Under the pieces are notes generated by a model, which saw only the letters and a program-made list of their open reading frames with translations, did not search any database and had not been told where the DNA came from. From Actinomycetes bacterium (GTDB lineage Bacteria; Actinomycetota; Actinomycetes; Nanopelagicales; Nanopelagicaceae), in assembly GCA_023252155.1 (NCBI GenBank), contig JAHEXJ010000002.1, positions 18,644-82,643 of the forward strand: a DNA stretch of 64,000 bases, written 5' to 3'. Position 1 is the stretch's first letter; every line of letters starts with the position of its first letter. Both the position numbers and the translations under genes were made by a program. Positions 8,951 through 17,433 of the stretch are shown here, piece by piece.

Positions 8951-9925
8951 TTAGGATTTTCGTCCCGAAAAGGCCAGCAATCGTTCCGTGTTCTCAGCGG
9001 AATCTGCAACAGAAATTTCCGGACCGAATAATCCTGAAGCTCTGCCTTCTGGACTAATCGTCTGACGCGATATACCAAGGACGTAGTCGGCCACAGCGGG
9101 GGAGACTTCGTAAGTTTGTCCCGTCGCCTTGGCAATATCGATTGCGTGGATGAGTAGTTCGATATTTAAGATGTTGGCAACAATCGTTGCGGGAAGCTCA
9201 TTTGTCCCGAGAGTGAGCATTCCACCAAGGCCACGTTTGCTGAACGTTTCGATGATCTTTTGGGAAAGATCTGCCAGGCGCACTTCAAATGAGGCATCAA
9301 CGTCCGTCGTCGCTGGAATTCCGAGACTCTTGGCAATGCTCACTATTGATCCGTATTGGTGGTCGATGAGTTGCTGAACGTTGAATTCGGTGCAAGGTGT
9401 CGGGTTGAGAAGGTCGGATGATTTCACGTTATAGAGCGTTACCTGCGCAAGCGCTAAGGCGACATCTGCGCTCTTCAACTCATTGAGATTGTCTGGGGAT
9501 GCATTCCAGGGATCGTTGGTCGCCTTAGGCGTCGTCACGAATTGGACAAGTCGATCCAAGAAGTAATTCCAGCCCTCGGCGTGTTCTATTTCTTGATGCT
9601 CGGTCAAGCCTTCATGAACCAGGCGAAGGTTTGTTCCTTCCTTGTATGGTTCAAAGGTAACGGTGATTTTCGAGGCACCAGGTTGAAGGCTCGGGTCATT
9701 CACCCATCCAAATGTGAATGAGACATGTTTGCCGGGTTCGATTTCGGTGAAATTGCCCATCGCGTAGTTGCGCGGGGTGATCGTCCAGCAGAATTCCCCT
9801 CCTAGTTTTAAATCAACGCGTGCAGAAATCGCGCACCACCGGCGGAGGCGTTCGGGTTGTGTAACTAGATCAAATGCTGAATCAGGATCAATCGGTAGAA
9901 AAACGGTTCTGTCGTAAGCCATCAC
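8951..9925 (-). CDS. Fusion of AHSA1/SRPBCC domain and mycothiol-type (TIGR03086) DinB domain
   Basis: 324 residues in two parts. Residues 1-140 are an AHSA1-type SRPBCC domain (VFLPIDPDSAFDLVTQPERLRRWC, then FTFGWVND and NYFLDRLVQF). Residues about 150-324 resemble the TIGR03086/maleylpyruvate isomerase N-terminal domain, with TPCTEFNVQQLIDH and a LLIHAIDIAKATGQ helix that normally supply metal-binding histidines. The start overlaps the ArsR stop by four bases (ATGA), an arrangement often seen for ArsR plus SRPBCC pairs. The ligand is unknown. Having both domains on one chain is less usual. Confidence 0.75.
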   Translation of the reverse strand: MMAYDRTVFLPIDPDSAFDLVTQPERLRRWCAISARVDLKLGGEFCWTITPRNYAMGNFTEIEPGKHVSFTFGWVNDPSLQPGASKITVTFEPYKEGTNLRLVHEGLTEHQEIEHAEGWNYFLDRLVQFVTTPKATNDPWNASPDNLNELKSADVALALAQVTLYNVKSSDLLNPTPCTEFNVQQLIDHQYGSIVSIAKSLGIPATTDVDASFEVRLADLSQKIIETFSKRGLGGMLTLGTNELPATIVANILNIELLIHAIDIAKATGQTYEVSPAVADYVLGISRQTISPEGRASGLFGPEISVADSAENTERLLAFSGRKS

Positions 9926-10236
9926 ATCTCTCCTTTGTTGTGGTGTATTTCTTTAGCCTCTGTGACCAACAGATCGAGTTCATTGGTCCAGAATCTTTCG
10001 AACATCCCTTGGAGTTTGGAGACTCCTTCGGGCTTGAGGGAGTAGTACCTATTCCGACCCTCTTTGCGTGCCCTAATCAGTCCGACCTCGACTAGAAAGA
10101 GCAGGTGCTGCGAGATGGCCGATCTGCTGACCGGGAAGTGGACGCTGAGCTCAGTTACCGTCTTTTCGCCCTGGCCAAGTAGTTGGACCAATTGGCGCCT
10201 GTTCGGGTCGCTGATCACCTCCCATAAATCGGCCAT
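9922..10236 (-). CDS. ArsR family transcriptional regulator
   Basis: A 104-residue winged-helix protein. The N-terminus MADLWEVISDPNRRQLVQLLGQGEKTVTEL and the recognition helix FPVSRSAISQHLLFLVEVGLIRARKEGRNRYY are typical of ArsR proteins of the SRPBCC-linked group. No metal-binding cysteine pair is visible, so it probably does not sense metals. It is the first gene of a two-gene minus-strand operon and has a perfect palindrome 9 bases upstream of its start, probably its own operator. Confidence 0.85.
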   Translation of the reverse strand: MADLWEVISDPNRRQLVQLLGQGEKTVTELSVHFPVSRSAISQHLLFLVEVGLIRARKEGRNRYYSLKPEGVSKLQGMFERFWTNELDLLVTEAKEIHHNKGEM

Positions 10237-10244
10237 GTGGATAG

Positions 10245-10260
10245 GTTAGCGTACGCTAAC
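10245..10260. promoter_or_regulatory. Perfect 16-bp palindrome, probable ArsR operator
   Basis: GTTAGCGTACGCTAAC is a perfect inverted repeat, centred about 16 bases upstream of the arsR-type start and about 90 bases upstream of the divergent GntR gene. Its size and position fit autoregulation by the ArsR-type protein. Binding is inferred. Confidence 0.55.
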
Positions 10261-10284
10261 GCATTTATCGACCAATGAAAAGGG

Positions 10285-10313
10285 TTGAAAAAAGATTTTC
10301 TCTTATGTATCTA
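10285..10313 (+). promoter_or_regulatory. Candidate sigma-70-type promoter of the GntR gene
   Basis: TTGAAA at 10285-10290 and TATCTA at 10308-10313 are separated by 17 bases, which would start transcription about 24 bases before the ATG at 10344. A palindromic TGATATATCA at 10326-10335 lies just downstream and could be a GntR autoregulatory site. No Shine-Dalgarno sequence is seen before the ATG. Confidence 0.4.
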
Positions 10314-10343
10314 TCTTGCACACACTGATATATCATCAATTTC

Positions 10344-11009
10344 ATGATTCTGGCCGCCCTGCCTTCCAGGGTAAAGAGCAATCTCTCGCAATCTGATGAG
10401 GCCTACAACCAGATTCGTTCAATGATTGTCTCGCTCGAACTTGAGCCCGGTTCTCTCATTAACGAGAGCGAGCTCATGGATCGATTGGGGTTTGGCCGTA
10501 CTCCGATTCGTGAAGCGCTTCGCACTCTTGCCGGCGAAAAACTCGTAGATGTTTATCCAAGGCGCGGAATGTTTGTAGCCAGCGTTGATGTGCAGAACTT
10601 GTCGTCGATCTCCGAAGTACGCGCAGTTCTTGAAATCAAAGCGGCCAGCCTTGCTGCTCAACGATCGACTCCTGAGGATCGTGAAACGACGATCGCTTTG
10701 ATCGCCGAGATCGATGCGATCAAAGGCGCACCCAATATGAAGAAGCTCATTCAATTGGATCAACGGATACATCGTCACATTTACAAGAGCACGCACAATT
10801 CGTTTCTAGAGACTTCCCTCGAGCAGTATTACGGGCACGCACTTCGGATTTGGTTTTTAGCACTTGATCGAGTTGAAGATCTTTCCGAAGCCGTCATTGA
10901 GCATCGCGCTTTGCTTATTGCAATTCGCGATAGTGATTCAGACGGTGCAGCAAAGGCGATGCGGGATCACGTAGAAGGTTTTGAAGGCAGTATCAGAAAA
11001 AATCTCTAA
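10344..11009 (+). CDS. GntR family regulator, FCD (FadR) subfamily
   Basis: 221 residues. The N-terminal winged helix (SDEAYNQIRSMIVSLELEPGSLINESELMDRLGFGRTPIREALRTL) is followed by an all-helical FCD effector domain (EVRAVLEIKAASLAAQ, then DQRIHRHIYKSTHN, and EHRALLIAIRDSDSDGAAKAM). FCD proteins usually sense carboxylic acids. The gene is followed after 37 bases by the dimethylglycine-dehydrogenase operon in the same direction, so it is probably that operon's regulator and may respond to a betaine-derived carboxylate. That link rests on position only. Confidence 0.85.
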   Translation: MILAALPSRVKSNLSQSDEAYNQIRSMIVSLELEPGSLINESELMDRLGFGRTPIREALRTLAGEKLVDVYPRRGMFVASVDVQNLSSISEVRAVLEIKAASLAAQRSTPEDRETTIALIAEIDAIKGAPNMKKLIQLDQRIHRHIYKSTHNSFLETSLEQYYGHALRIWFLALDRVEDLSEAVIEHRALLIAIRDSDSDGAAKAMRDHVEGFEGSIRKNL

Positions 11010-11046
11010 CACAACAAGTTCGCGACAAGAAGAAAAGGATCGAGCC

Positions 11047-13566
11047 ATGAGTACAGTTCCAAGCAAGGCCAAGGCGGTTGTCATCGGTGCAGGCATTGTC
11101 GGAAACAGCATTGCCTATCATCTGGCGCGGTTGGGATGGCGAGATCTCGTGCAGATCGACAAAGGTCCATTGCCTAACCCTGGAGGTTCGACCGGGCACG
11201 CATCCAACTTCATCTTCCCTGTCGATCACTCTAAAGAGATGACCGCTATCACTACAGAGAGCGTGCGCCAGTACACCGAGCTTGGCACATTCACGCAATG
11301 CGGTGGAATCGAAGTGGCCCGCACACCTGAGCGCATGCAAGAACTTCAACGTCGTATATCCTCCGGTAAATCATGGGGAATCGAAGGCTCTCGAATCGTC
11401 ACGTCAGCCGAGGTGAAAGAGCTCGTTCCTTACATTGATGAGACCGTGATTCTTGGTGGTTTCTACACCCCAGGCGTCGGTGTTGTTGATTCTTTGCGTG
11501 CTGGAACATTGATGCGCGAGAAGGCAGTAGAGATGGGTGCCCTACAGACTTTCGCAAATATCGAAGTATTGGGCATGGATGTCGAGAATGGACGTATCAA
11601 GAGAGTACGCACGGATCACGGTGATATAGAAGCCGAATACGTTGTAATTGCCACAGGCTGCTGGAGTCCACGGTTGGCCAAGATGGCTGGCGCATCGATT
11701 CCATTGACACCCGCTGTGCACCAGATGAAAGACATTGGACCAGTTCCATTCTTCGCCGATTCGCGTGGCGACATTGAATGGCCGATCGTTCGTGACATGG
11801 ATACCAACATGTACGAGCGTCAGCATGGAACCGGACTTGAGGTCGGCTCCTACGCCCACCGTCCAATTCTCTACACACCAGAAGACATTCCATCAAATGC
11901 AACAGCGGCCCTGTCGCCTACGGAATTTCCCTTCACGCAAGACGACTTCGATATCCAGGATGAGCATTCACTTGAATTGATGCCTTCGATCATCGGAGAT
12001 GAAAACGTTCGTGAGAAATACGCGATCAACGGAATTCTTTCGCTAACACCAGACGGAATGCCCATCCTCGGTGAGACTCCCGAAGTTAAGGGACTTTGGA
12101 CAGCCTCAGCTGTATGGGTGAAGGAGGGACCGGGTACTGGTAAGAGCGTGGCAGAGTGGATGGTGCTCGGGCAATCCGAAATCGATCTGCATTCCTCAGA
12201 CATCGCACGTTTCCACGAACACCAGAAGACGACTTACCATGTAAAGGCGCGGACAGCCGAAGGATTCAACAAGACATACGGAATCGTCCATCCTTCAGAG
12301 CAGTGGGAGAGCAATCGCAATGTTCGACTCTCTCCTTTCTACGATCAAGAGAAGGCACTGGGTGCCGAATTCTTCGAGACCGTCGGATGGGAGCGCCCGT
12401 TCTGGTACTCCACTAACTCCCATCTACTAGAAAAATTCGGCGACAAGGTAATGCCTCGTACTGCCGAGTGGGATTCACGATGGTGGTCACCGATCATCAA
12501 TGCCGAGCATCTTCAAATGCGCGAGACTGCTGGCGTTGTTGATTTGAGCGCCTTCGCACTCTTTGACATCACAGGGCCTTCGGCACTCTCTGTTGTACAA
12601 AAATGTGCAGTGCGTCAGATGGACGTGGCAGTCGGACGAGTTGTCTACACACCAGTCTTGGGCGAAAACGGTGGATTCAAGTCGGACCTCACGATCATGC
12701 GTCTTGGCAAAGATCACTTCCGAGTTGTCACCGGTGGTGCACACGGCATGGCTGACAAGAAGTGGTTCTCCGACCAATGCCCCGAGGATGGCTCGGCTCA
12801 AGTCTTCGACTTAACTTCCTCGTATACGACGATCGGCGTATGGGGACCTAAGGCCCGCGAGATCTTGTCTTCGATTACCACCGATGACTTCTCAAATGCA
12901 GGATTCAAATTCAGCACATGCCGAGTTGTTGAATTCGGCCCACTGCGAGTTCTTGCCTCACGAATTTCCTATGTCGGCGATCTCGGTTGGGAGCTTTACG
13001 TTCCAATCGAGCAAGGCAGCAAATTGTGGGATTTGATTTGGGAAGCCGGCAAGGTTCACGGAATGATTCCGGTTGGAATCGGCGTTTACGGCACGACAGG
13101 TCGTTTGGAGAAGAGTTACCGCGCCTATGGTGCCGAACTTGAGACTGAGTACAACGTCGTCGAAGCAGGAATGCAGACGCCGAAATTGAAGGAGCAGGAT
13201 TTCATCGGCAAGGCGGCGCATCTTCGCCATCGCGAAAGTGCTCCAGTTACGACGCTATGTTCGCTTACTGTTGATGATCACACGTCTTCAACTGGCGAAA
13301 AGAGATACATGCTGGGTCGCGAACCCATCCTGACTCTTGAAGGCGGACCTATCACTGACTCCCACGGGCGCCGTTCGTATGTAACGAGCGCGGGCTCTGC
13401 GCCATCGCTTGGCAAGCACATTCTCATGACGTACCTGCCAACAGAACTTGCGGTCATGGGTGCGAAGTTCCTCGTTGAATATCTGGGCGAGCAGTACCCC
13501 GTCACTGTTGCTGGAGTAGGCGCGGCACCATTGTTTGATCCATCGAACGAGAGGATTTTGGCGTAA
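11047..13566 (+). CDS. FAD-dependent dimethylglycine/sarcosine dehydrogenase with GcvT domain
   Basis: Start ATG 11047, with an AAAGGA sequence just upstream; the in-frame extension to 10981 overlaps the regulator and is unlikely. 839 residues. The N-terminal half is a DadA-type FAD domain (AVVIGAGIVGNSIAYHL, GAGIVG at 14-19; STGHASN further on). The C-terminal half, from about 430, is a GcvT-type aminomethyltransferase domain. This layout is that of dimethylglycine and sarcosine dehydrogenases. They oxidise an N-methyl group, pass the one-carbon unit to THF as methylene-THF, and give electrons to ETF. The next two genes encode ETF, with a TAATG overlap. Dimethylglycine versus sarcosine preference cannot be fixed; it may use both. 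Confidence 0.85.
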   Translation: MSTVPSKAKAVVIGAGIVGNSIAYHLARLGWRDLVQIDKGPLPNPGGSTGHASNFIFPVDHSKEMTAITTESVRQYTELGTFTQCGGIEVARTPERMQELQRRISSGKSWGIEGSRIVTSAEVKELVPYIDETVILGGFYTPGVGVVDSLRAGTLMREKAVEMGALQTFANIEVLGMDVENGRIKRVRTDHGDIEAEYVVIATGCWSPRLAKMAGASIPLTPAVHQMKDIGPVPFFADSRGDIEWPIVRDMDTNMYERQHGTGLEVGSYAHRPILYTPEDIPSNATAALSPTEFPFTQDDFDIQDEHSLELMPSIIGDENVREKYAINGILSLTPDGMPILGETPEVKGLWTASAVWVKEGPGTGKSVAEWMVLGQSEIDLHSSDIARFHEHQKTTYHVKARTAEGFNKTYGIVHPSEQWESNRNVRLSPFYDQEKALGAEFFETVGWERPFWYSTNSHLLEKFGDKVMPRTAEWDSRWWSPIINAEHLQMRETAGVVDLSAFALFDITGPSALSVVQKCAVRQMDVAVGRVVYTPVLGENGGFKSDLTIMRLGKDHFRVVTGGAHGMADKKWFSDQCPEDGSAQVFDLTSSYTTIGVWGPKAREILSSITTDDFSNAGFKFSTCRVVEFGPLRVLASRISYVGDLGWELYVPIEQGSKLWDLIWEAGKVHGMIPVGIGVYGTTGRLEKSYRAYGAELETEYNVVEAGMQTPKLKEQDFIGKAAHLRHRESAPVTTLCSLTVDDHTSSTGEKRYMLGREPILTLEGGPITDSHGRRSYVTSAGSAPSLGKHILMTYLPTELAVMGAKFLVEYLGEQYPVTVAGVGAAPLFDPSNERILA

Positions 13567-14324
13567 TGGATGTACTTGTCTGTCTAAAACGAGTCGTATT
13601 GGCGGGCAGCACTTTTGTGCTGACACCAGACTCGCGTGATATCGATACCAAGCATCTTGGTTTTGGCATCAGCCCGCACGAAGAAAATGCCGTTGAGGCG
13701 GGCGTGCAGTTGGTGGAGCAGATGGGTGGTTCCCTGACCCTTCTTACCCTTGGACCAACTGACGCCGAAGAGCAACTGCGTTCGCAGTTGGCGATTGGCG
13801 CAACCCGCGGAATCCTTTTAGAGACTGAAGGAGAGGACTGGGATCCACAAGCTACGGCGGCAGCACTGGTTGAGGCGATCATGGCAGAAGAAACGAATTT
13901 TGACCTCCTGATCTTTGGCGCCGAATCAGCAGACAGCGCGGGTTACCAGATCCATATTCGAGTAGCGCATGCACTCGGTCGTCCTATTGTCACAAATGTG
14001 AAGAGCATGAAGATCGAAAATGGAATCGCACAATGTGAGCGAGTAGTTGGAACGACCCGCGAACTCTATGAAGTTCCACTTCCTGCGGTAATCACCGTGC
14101 GAGATGGATTGAACATCCCTCGCTATCCATCGGTGCCAGGTCGGATTCAGGCACGAAAGAAACCAATCGACCATAAGAAGCCAACTCCACGAGTACCAAA
14201 ATTGGAGAAGGTCTCCTTAAGCGTTGCGCCTTCTAACACCGCTGGCGCACAGATTCTTGGTAGCGGTCCGGAAGCGGTGCCTGCATTGGTCGAAGTTCTC
14301 AAGACGATTGGAATACTCGCATGA
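13566..14324 (+). CDS. etfB: Electron transfer flavoprotein beta subunit
   Basis: 252 residues with the EtfB pattern: MDVLVCLKRV start, a central LIFGAESADSAGYQIHIRVAHALGRPIVTNV segment and the conserved VREGLNIPRYPS-type loop (VRDGLNIPRYPSVPGR) with basic tail. The start overlaps the stop of the dehydrogenase gene (TAATG) and its end overlaps etfA by four bases. As the partner of EtfA it would accept electrons from the upstream flavoprotein dehydrogenase and pass them to an ETF-quinone oxidoreductase, which is not in the window. Confidence 0.92.
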   Translation: MDVLVCLKRVVLAGSTFVLTPDSRDIDTKHLGFGISPHEENAVEAGVQLVEQMGGSLTLLTLGPTDAEEQLRSQLAIGATRGILLETEGEDWDPQATAAALVEAIMAEETNFDLLIFGAESADSAGYQIHIRVAHALGRPIVTNVKSMKIENGIAQCERVVGTTRELYEVPLPAVITVRDGLNIPRYPSVPGRIQARKKPIDHKKPTPRVPKLEKVSLSVAPSNTAGAQILGSGPEAVPALVEVLKTIGILA

Positions 14325-15304
14325 TTTTGGTATTGGTTGATCACGATCTGGGCGAACTAGATCCCCTGTCTTTACGAGCCATCACGGCAGCGCGGAAGCT
14401 TTCTGCAGATGTGCAAGGCGTGGTCATTGGGGCTACTAGTGAAGCTAGCTCGAAATTGGCGTACGTAGTGGGCGAACACGGCGCCAGTGTTCTTCATGTC
14501 GCCCAACACGAGGGGTTGACGGATTACACGCCGGCCGCATCTGGAAGGGCTTTGGCGCAATTGGTCGAGAAATTGAAGCCAGAGGCAGTCTTGGCGGCCG
14601 GTAGTCCTCGCGGCAACGAACAGTTGGCTCACCTCGCAACTCTGCTTGATCTTCCCATGGCAGCCGAGTGCAGCGTGATATCGCTCAGTAAATCTCCTGG
14701 CGTTCCGCACTCAGTAACACGTGCAAGATGGGCAGCGAATCTATTGGAGGAAGCATTCGTTCACTCTGACCTGTTGATCGCAACAGTTTTGGCATTCTCT
14801 GTCGAGGCAGAGCCGGTACCCGGATCCTCCGCTGCAACAGTGGAAAATTTCCAACCGTCTCTCGAGCCATCTGATCTGATCGTTCGTGTCATGGGTCGGG
14901 GCGGGGAATCTTCTAAAGGGGGAGTGACTTTGGCCGATGCCAAGGTGATCGTCTCCGGTGGTCGTGGAGTCGGTGGCCCCGAAGGATTTGCTCAACTCGA
15001 AGAGTTGGCAGGATTACTCGGCGGTGCCGTTGGATGTTCACGAGTTGTTACGAGTGCTGGTTGGCGTCCGCACGCAGAACAAGTTGGACAGACAGGCACG
15101 AAAGTGGCACCTGATCTCTACATCGCTGCTGGCATAAGCGGTGCAATGCAACATATTGCAGGTTGCAAGAACAGCAAGACTATTGTGGTTATCAATACAG
15201 ATCCTGAAGCACCAATCTTGGCGTATGCAGATTACGCAATCATCGGCGACCTTCACAAAGTAATCCCAGCTCTAACCTCAGCCATCAAAGAAATGAAGGG
15301 TTAA
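14321..15304 (+). CDS. etfA: Electron transfer flavoprotein alpha subunit
   Basis: 327 residues. The C-terminal FAD-binding domain is clear: VIVSGGRGVGGPEGFAQLEELAGLLGGAVGCSRVVTSAGW, then QVGQTGTKVAPDLYIAAGISGAMQHIAGCKNSKTIVVINTDPEAPI and a final YAIIGDLHKVIPALTSAI. These are the hallmark EtfA signatures. The start overlaps etfB (ATGA); formate-THF ligase follows after three bases. It forms the ETF heterodimer serving the dimethylglycine dehydrogenase. Confidence 0.93.
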   Translation: MILVLVDHDLGELDPLSLRAITAARKLSADVQGVVIGATSEASSKLAYVVGEHGASVLHVAQHEGLTDYTPAASGRALAQLVEKLKPEAVLAAGSPRGNEQLAHLATLLDLPMAAECSVISLSKSPGVPHSVTRARWAANLLEEAFVHSDLLIATVLAFSVEAEPVPGSSAATVENFQPSLEPSDLIVRVMGRGGESSKGGVTLADAKVIVSGGRGVGGPEGFAQLEELAGLLGGAVGCSRVVTSAGWRPHAEQVGQTGTKVAPDLYIAAGISGAMQHIAGCKNSKTIVVINTDPEAPILAYADYAIIGDLHKVIPALTSAIKEMKG

Positions 15305-15307
15305 AAA

Positions 15308-16972
15308 GTGTCAGATATTGAAATAGCACAGGCTGCAACGATGAAGCCGATTAATGAAATCGGTGCTGTTCTTGGAATCGATCCATCAAACCTTGAGCCA
15401 TATGGGCATTACAAGGCGAAGGTCAGTCTCAAATATCTGGATTCACTACCCAAGCGGGCCAACAGCAAACTCATTCTTGTAACTGCTATTAGCCCAACCC
15501 CCGCGGGCGAAGGAAAGACGACAACAACCGTCGGTCTTGGAGACGCACTTAGAGTGATCGGCAAGGACGCGATGATTTGCCTTCGCGAGCCTTCTCTTGG
15601 TCCAGTCTTTGGTATGAAGGGCGGCGCGGCCGGAGGTGGATACGCCCAAGTAGTTCCTATGGAAGACATCAATCTTCACTTCACCGGAGACTTCGGTGCC
15701 ATAGCCCTTGCAAACAATCTTCTCGCTGCGTTGCTGGATAATCACATTCATCACGGCAACGTCCTAAACATCGACGTACGACGTGTGACCTGGAAGCGCG
15801 TTGTAGACATGAACGATCGGGCGCTTCGGGACATTGTTGTATCTCTTGGCGGAGTCGGCAACGGTTTCCCGCGCGAGGATGGCTTCGATATCGTCGTAGC
15901 CTCCGAAATCATGGCAATTTTCTGCCTTGCAACCACTATCGAAGATCTAAAGACGCGCATAGGAAGAATTGTTGTTGCTTACACGAAAGACAAGAAACCC
16001 GTACTGGCCAGCGATCTTAATGCGCAAGGCGCAATGACGGTCATCTTGAAGGATGCTTTCCAGCCCAACCTTGTTCAAACCCTGGAGAACACTCCTGCGT
16101 TTGTACACGGTGGCCCATTTGCCAATATTGCGCATGGTTGCAACTCGGTAGTTGCGACGACATCGGCTATGAAGCTGGCAGATTACGTTGTAACAGAGGC
16201 AGGATTCGGCGCCGACCTAGGTGCCGAAAAGTTCATCGACATCAAATGCCGAAAGTCCGGGCTTCGCCCATCTGCTTGCGTGCTCGTCGCGACAATCCGC
16301 GCTCTGAAGTATCACGGCGGTGCCGACCTTAAGACCATAACTGAAGAGAACTTGAAAGCACTTGAAGCGGGAATTGTTAACTTGGAGAAGCACGTTTCGA
16401 ATATCCGCGACGTTTATGGCATGCCCGTTGTTGTCTCAATCAACCACTTCACTAGCGATACTGATGCAGAGGTTGCTCTGCTTCGAAAGCGTGTGGAAGG
16501 GCTTGGCGTTCGCATTGTCCTCGCAACTCATTGGGCCGACGGAGGAAAGGGCGCAACAGATCTTGCAAATGTCGTAGTCGAACTTTGCGAAGAACCCATG
16601 AAGGTCACATTTGTTTATCCAGACGAGGCACCACTGTGGGACAAGGTCAATGCAGTGGCCAAGCGCATTTACGGTGCACATGAAGTGACTGCTGATTCCA
16701 AGGTCCGTACAAAGATCAAGGAACTGCAGGAGAGCGGATACGGGCATTTCCCAATCTGCGTAGCGAAAACCCAATACTCATTCTCAACCGATGCCGCACT
16801 TCGAGGCGCTCCAACAGGGCACTCCATCAATATCCGCGAGGTGCGACTATCTGCTGGGGCAGAATTCATCGTGATGGTCTGCGGTGAGATCATGACAATG
16901 CCGGGCTTGCCTAAAGTTCCCTCGAGTGAACGTATTGACTATATCGATGGCAAAGTGGTGGGGTTGTTCTAA
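15308..16972 (+). CDS. fhs: Formate--tetrahydrofolate ligase
   Basis: GTG start with a GAAGGG sequence upstream. 554 residues, full length for the family. The ATP-binding loop is [18 protein letters not shown] near 63-80, and the [24 protein letters not shown] stretch is highly characteristic. The enzyme interconverts formate plus THF plus ATP with 10-formyl-THF. Next to a methylene-THF-forming dehydrogenase and formate dehydrogenase, the likely direction is 10-formyl-THF to formate with ATP formation, completing oxidation of methyl groups. A FolD-type step linking methylene- to formyl-THF is absent from the window and presumably encoded elsewhere. Confidence 0.95.
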   Translation: MSDIEIAQAATMKPINEIGAVLGIDPSNLEPYGHYKAKVSLKYLDSLPKRANSKLILVTAISPTPAGEGKTTTTVGLGDALRVIGKDAMICLREPSLGPVFGMKGGAAGGGYAQVVPMEDINLHFTGDFGAIALANNLLAALLDNHIHHGNVLNIDVRRVTWKRVVDMNDRALRDIVVSLGGVGNGFPREDGFDIVVASEIMAIFCLATTIEDLKTRIGRIVVAYTKDKKPVLASDLNAQGAMTVILKDAFQPNLVQTLENTPAFVHGGPFANIAHGCNSVVATTSAMKLADYVVTEAGFGADLGAEKFIDIKCRKSGLRPSACVLVATIRALKYHGGADLKTITEENLKALEAGIVNLEKHVSNIRDVYGMPVVVSINHFTSDTDAEVALLRKRVEGLGVRIVLATHWADGGKGATDLANVVVELCEEPMKVTFVYPDEAPLWDKVNAVAKRIYGAHEVTADSKVRTKIKELQESGYGHFPICVAKTQYSFSTDAALRGAPTGHSINIREVRLSAGAEFIVMVCGEIMTMPGLPKVPSSERIDYIDGKVVGLF

Positions 16973-17433
16973 TGTCATTTACTCCCTGGTCAAGCGAGGC
17001 GGCATCTGCTGTTCTAGATACGACGCGCGATAAACCAGGGCCAGTATTGATTTCTCTCCAGGCACTCCAAAATGCATTCGGGTACGTCCCAAAGGAAGCC
17101 GTCGAAATGGTTGCAAAGGCATGCAACGTTTCACGCGCCGACGTCCACGGGGTTCTGACCTTTTATCATGATCTTCGGACGAGTCCGCCACCCCGAAATT
17201 CCGTGCGGATCTGCGTCGCAGAAGCCTGCCAATCAGTGGGGTCGCAGAGATTGGTCGATGAGACGGAGAGAGTATTTGGCACCCGGATGGATGAATCCAA
17301 TGAAGATGTCGAGCTCAAGTCGGTCTACTGCTTGGGCAATTGCGCACTCGGCCCATCGGCAATGGTCAATGGAGAACTAATCGGTCGTTCGACTGCCGAT
17401 GCTTTGCATCATCTGGTGAAGGCGAAGTCATGA
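16972..17433 (+). CDS. fdsG: NAD-dependent formate dehydrogenase gamma subunit (NuoE-like)
   Basis: 153 residues with the thioredoxin-like [2Fe-2S] domain of NuoE. Cysteines at 81, 86, 120 and 124 (CVAEAC and CLGNC) bind the cluster. The start overlaps the fhs stop (TAATG) and the stop overlaps fdsB by four bases. In FdsABG-type enzymes this subunit relays electrons between the molybdenum subunit and the FMN/NAD site. Gene order G-B-A matches that of Rhodobacter and Cupriavidus fds operons. Confidence 0.9.
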   Translation: MSFTPWSSEAASAVLDTTRDKPGPVLISLQALQNAFGYVPKEAVEMVAKACNVSRADVHGVLTFYHDLRTSPPPRNSVRICVAEACQSVGSQRLVDETERVFGTRMDESNEDVELKSVYCLGNCALGPSAMVNGELIGRSTADALHHLVKAKS

